48,868 nt of DNA, from NCBI GenBank assembly GCA_031373255.1, contig JANMMJ010000297.1, positions 1-48,868 of the forward strand. The letters are read 5' to 3'. The notes beneath the pieces were generated by a model. It saw only the letters and a program-made list of their open reading frames with translations. It made no database searches and had not been told where the DNA came from. This DNA is from JANMMJ01 sp031373255. Lineage in GTDB: Bacteria > Pseudomonadota > Alphaproteobacteria > Rhizobiales > Aestuariivirgaceae. Within the stretch, counting starts at the first letter, position 1. Each line of letters begins with the position of its first letter. Positions 48,143-48,868 of the stretch are shown here, in pieces. The translations under genes and the position numbers were made by a program.

Positions 48143-48868
48143 TTAGCAGTAAACCTTGATAATTCCCATAAAGTCTGACGCCGTCAGACTCGCGCCGCCC
48201 ACGAGCGCTCCGTTGACATGTGGCACGTTGAGCAATTCCGCAGCGTTGGAAGGCTTCACTGAGCCACCGTACAATATGCGGATATCCGCCCCTTCCAATG
48301 GCACCATCTTACACAATTCGGCGCGGATGTGGGAGTGCACTTCGGCAACTTCTGCAGTTGTAGGAGTAAGCCCGGTTCCAATGGCCCAGACGGGTTCATA
48401 TGCGATGACGGTGTTTTCCGAAGTTGCGCCATCCGGCAGCGACCCCTTGAGCTGGCCGGACACTACGGAAAGAGTTTTGCCGGACTTTCGTTCGTCGAGA
48501 GTTTCGCCAATGCAGACGATGGCTTTCAGGCCTGCCCTATAGGCCGCGGAAGCCTTAAGCCGCACCATATCGTCGGTTTCCTTGAGGTCAGTGCGGCGCT
48601 CCGAATGCCCTACAATGACAGCCCCGCAGCCGCAGTCTTTGAGCATTTCGGCAGAAATATCGCCGGTATGAGCGCCTGAGGGATTCCAATGGCAATCCTG
48701 GCCTCCAATCTGAATTCTACTGCCCGCAGCACCATTTACGGCACCTGCGGCAATAGTGGCCGGTGGGCAGATCATGACTTCACAGGCCGGGGATACGTCC
48801 CCCAGCATTTCTACGAGGAGGCTAAGCTCCTGAAGCGCCGATGACGTTCCGTTCATCTTCCAGTTGCC
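48143..48868 (-). CDS. tpiA: Triosephosphate isomerase, 5' end outside window
   Basis: The 3' 726 bases of tpiA. The reading frame runs to the window edge with GNWKMNG, which holds the catalytic Lys and normally lies about ten residues from the start, so only a few N-terminal residues are missing. The catalytic His (IVGHSERR) and Glu (AYEPVWAIGTG) and the phosphate loop (YGGSVKPSN) are intact. The enzyme interconverts dihydroxyacetone phosphate and glyceraldehyde-3-phosphate. The ATC-hydrolase gene follows without a gap. Confidence 0.96.
   Translation of the reverse strand, partial: GNWKMNGTSSALQELSLLVEMLGDVSPACEVMICPPATIAAGAVNGAAGSRIQIGGQDCHWNPSGAHTGDISAEMLKDCGCGAVIVGHSERRTDLKETDDMVRLKASAAYRAGLKAIVCIGETLDERKSGKTLSVVSGQLKGSLPDGATSENTVIAYEPVWAIGTGLTPTTAEVAEVHSHIRAELCKMVPLEGADIRILYGGSVKPSNAAELLNVPHVNGALVGGASLTASDFMGIIKVYC

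Noticed and set aside
1..48868. Transposons, prophage, CRISPR arrays, tRNA or rRNA genes
   Set aside because: No transposase, integrase or phage proteins, no regularly spaced repeats, and no tRNA or rRNA sequence was recognised in the short gaps.

Overview
The window is a gene-dense, GC-rich stretch of a Gram-negative alphaproteobacterial chromosome, most likely from the order Hyphomicrobiales (Rhizobiales). This rests on gene content and order: yajC-secD-secF followed by a DUF498 protein and an SQS/PSY-fold protein, hfq-hflX near mazG, rlpA-dacA-tmk-holB-metG-tatD, crcB-rluC-HAD-ATP12-pccB, tpiA/secG/pyrG/kdsA, and lineage-typical families (DUF1344, DUF2852, a one-cysteine DksA, an ATP12 chaperone). 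kdsA implies Kdo-containing LPS. I cannot name the genus. I see no insertion sequences, prophage genes, CRISPR array, rRNA or tRNA. No gene-free stretch exceeds 300 bases; the longest are 10217-10429 and 11171-11382.

Layout. (1) 2-6569: the 3' part of an NlpD-like LysM/M23 gene, a GST, a convergent DUF815 ATPase, then the yajC-secD-secF-DUF498-SQS/PSY operon. The last two proteins resemble mitochondrial complex I assembly factors NDUFAF3 and NDUFAF6. (2) 6634-13595: a DUF4153 membrane protein overlapping trmFO tail to tail, a GFA-family protein, a DUF1344 protein behind a structured leader, a small ion channel, and the kbl-tdh threonine-degradation pair. (3) 13592-19060: a DsbA-fold protein, divergent from a seven-gene operon (corA, LprI-like, cupin, crcB, rluC, HAD phosphatase, ATP12) in which every stop and start codon overlap. 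(4) 19144-25190: pccB, DUF2199, rimO, hfq-hflX and mazG. (5) 25329-34811, all on the minus strand: rlpA, dacA, tmk, holB, metG, tatD, an MBL-fold hydrolase and a large unrecognised periplasmic repeat protein. (6) 34915-39599: envelope and regulatory genes (Sel1-repeat protein, DUF2147, class II aldolase, OmpA-type lipoprotein, DUF2852, TetR, dksA). (7) 39701-48868, minus strand: scpA-scpB, kdsA, a VOC protein, an MscS channel, pyrG, secG, an ATC-hydrolase-family protein and the 3' part of tpiA.

The main functional themes are Sec-dependent export and inner-membrane complex assembly (YajC/SecDF/SecG plus homologues of NDUFAF3, NDUFAF6 and ATPAF2), peptidoglycan remodelling (NlpD-like, RlpA, DacA), LPS precursor supply (KdsA, with PyrG making CTP for CMP-Kdo), RNA modification and control (TrmFO, RimO, RluC, Hfq, HflX) and chromosome maintenance (HolB, Tmk, ScpAB).

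Most of the window is conserved housekeeping content. The points most worth a second look are the NDUFAF3/NDUFAF6-like pair in the sec operon, loss of all four structural zinc cysteines in Tdh, the unassigned 820-residue periplasmic repeat protein and the AT-rich palindrome between it and mazG, the mutually exclusive hairpins before the DUF1344 gene, and a possible leaderless corA message.
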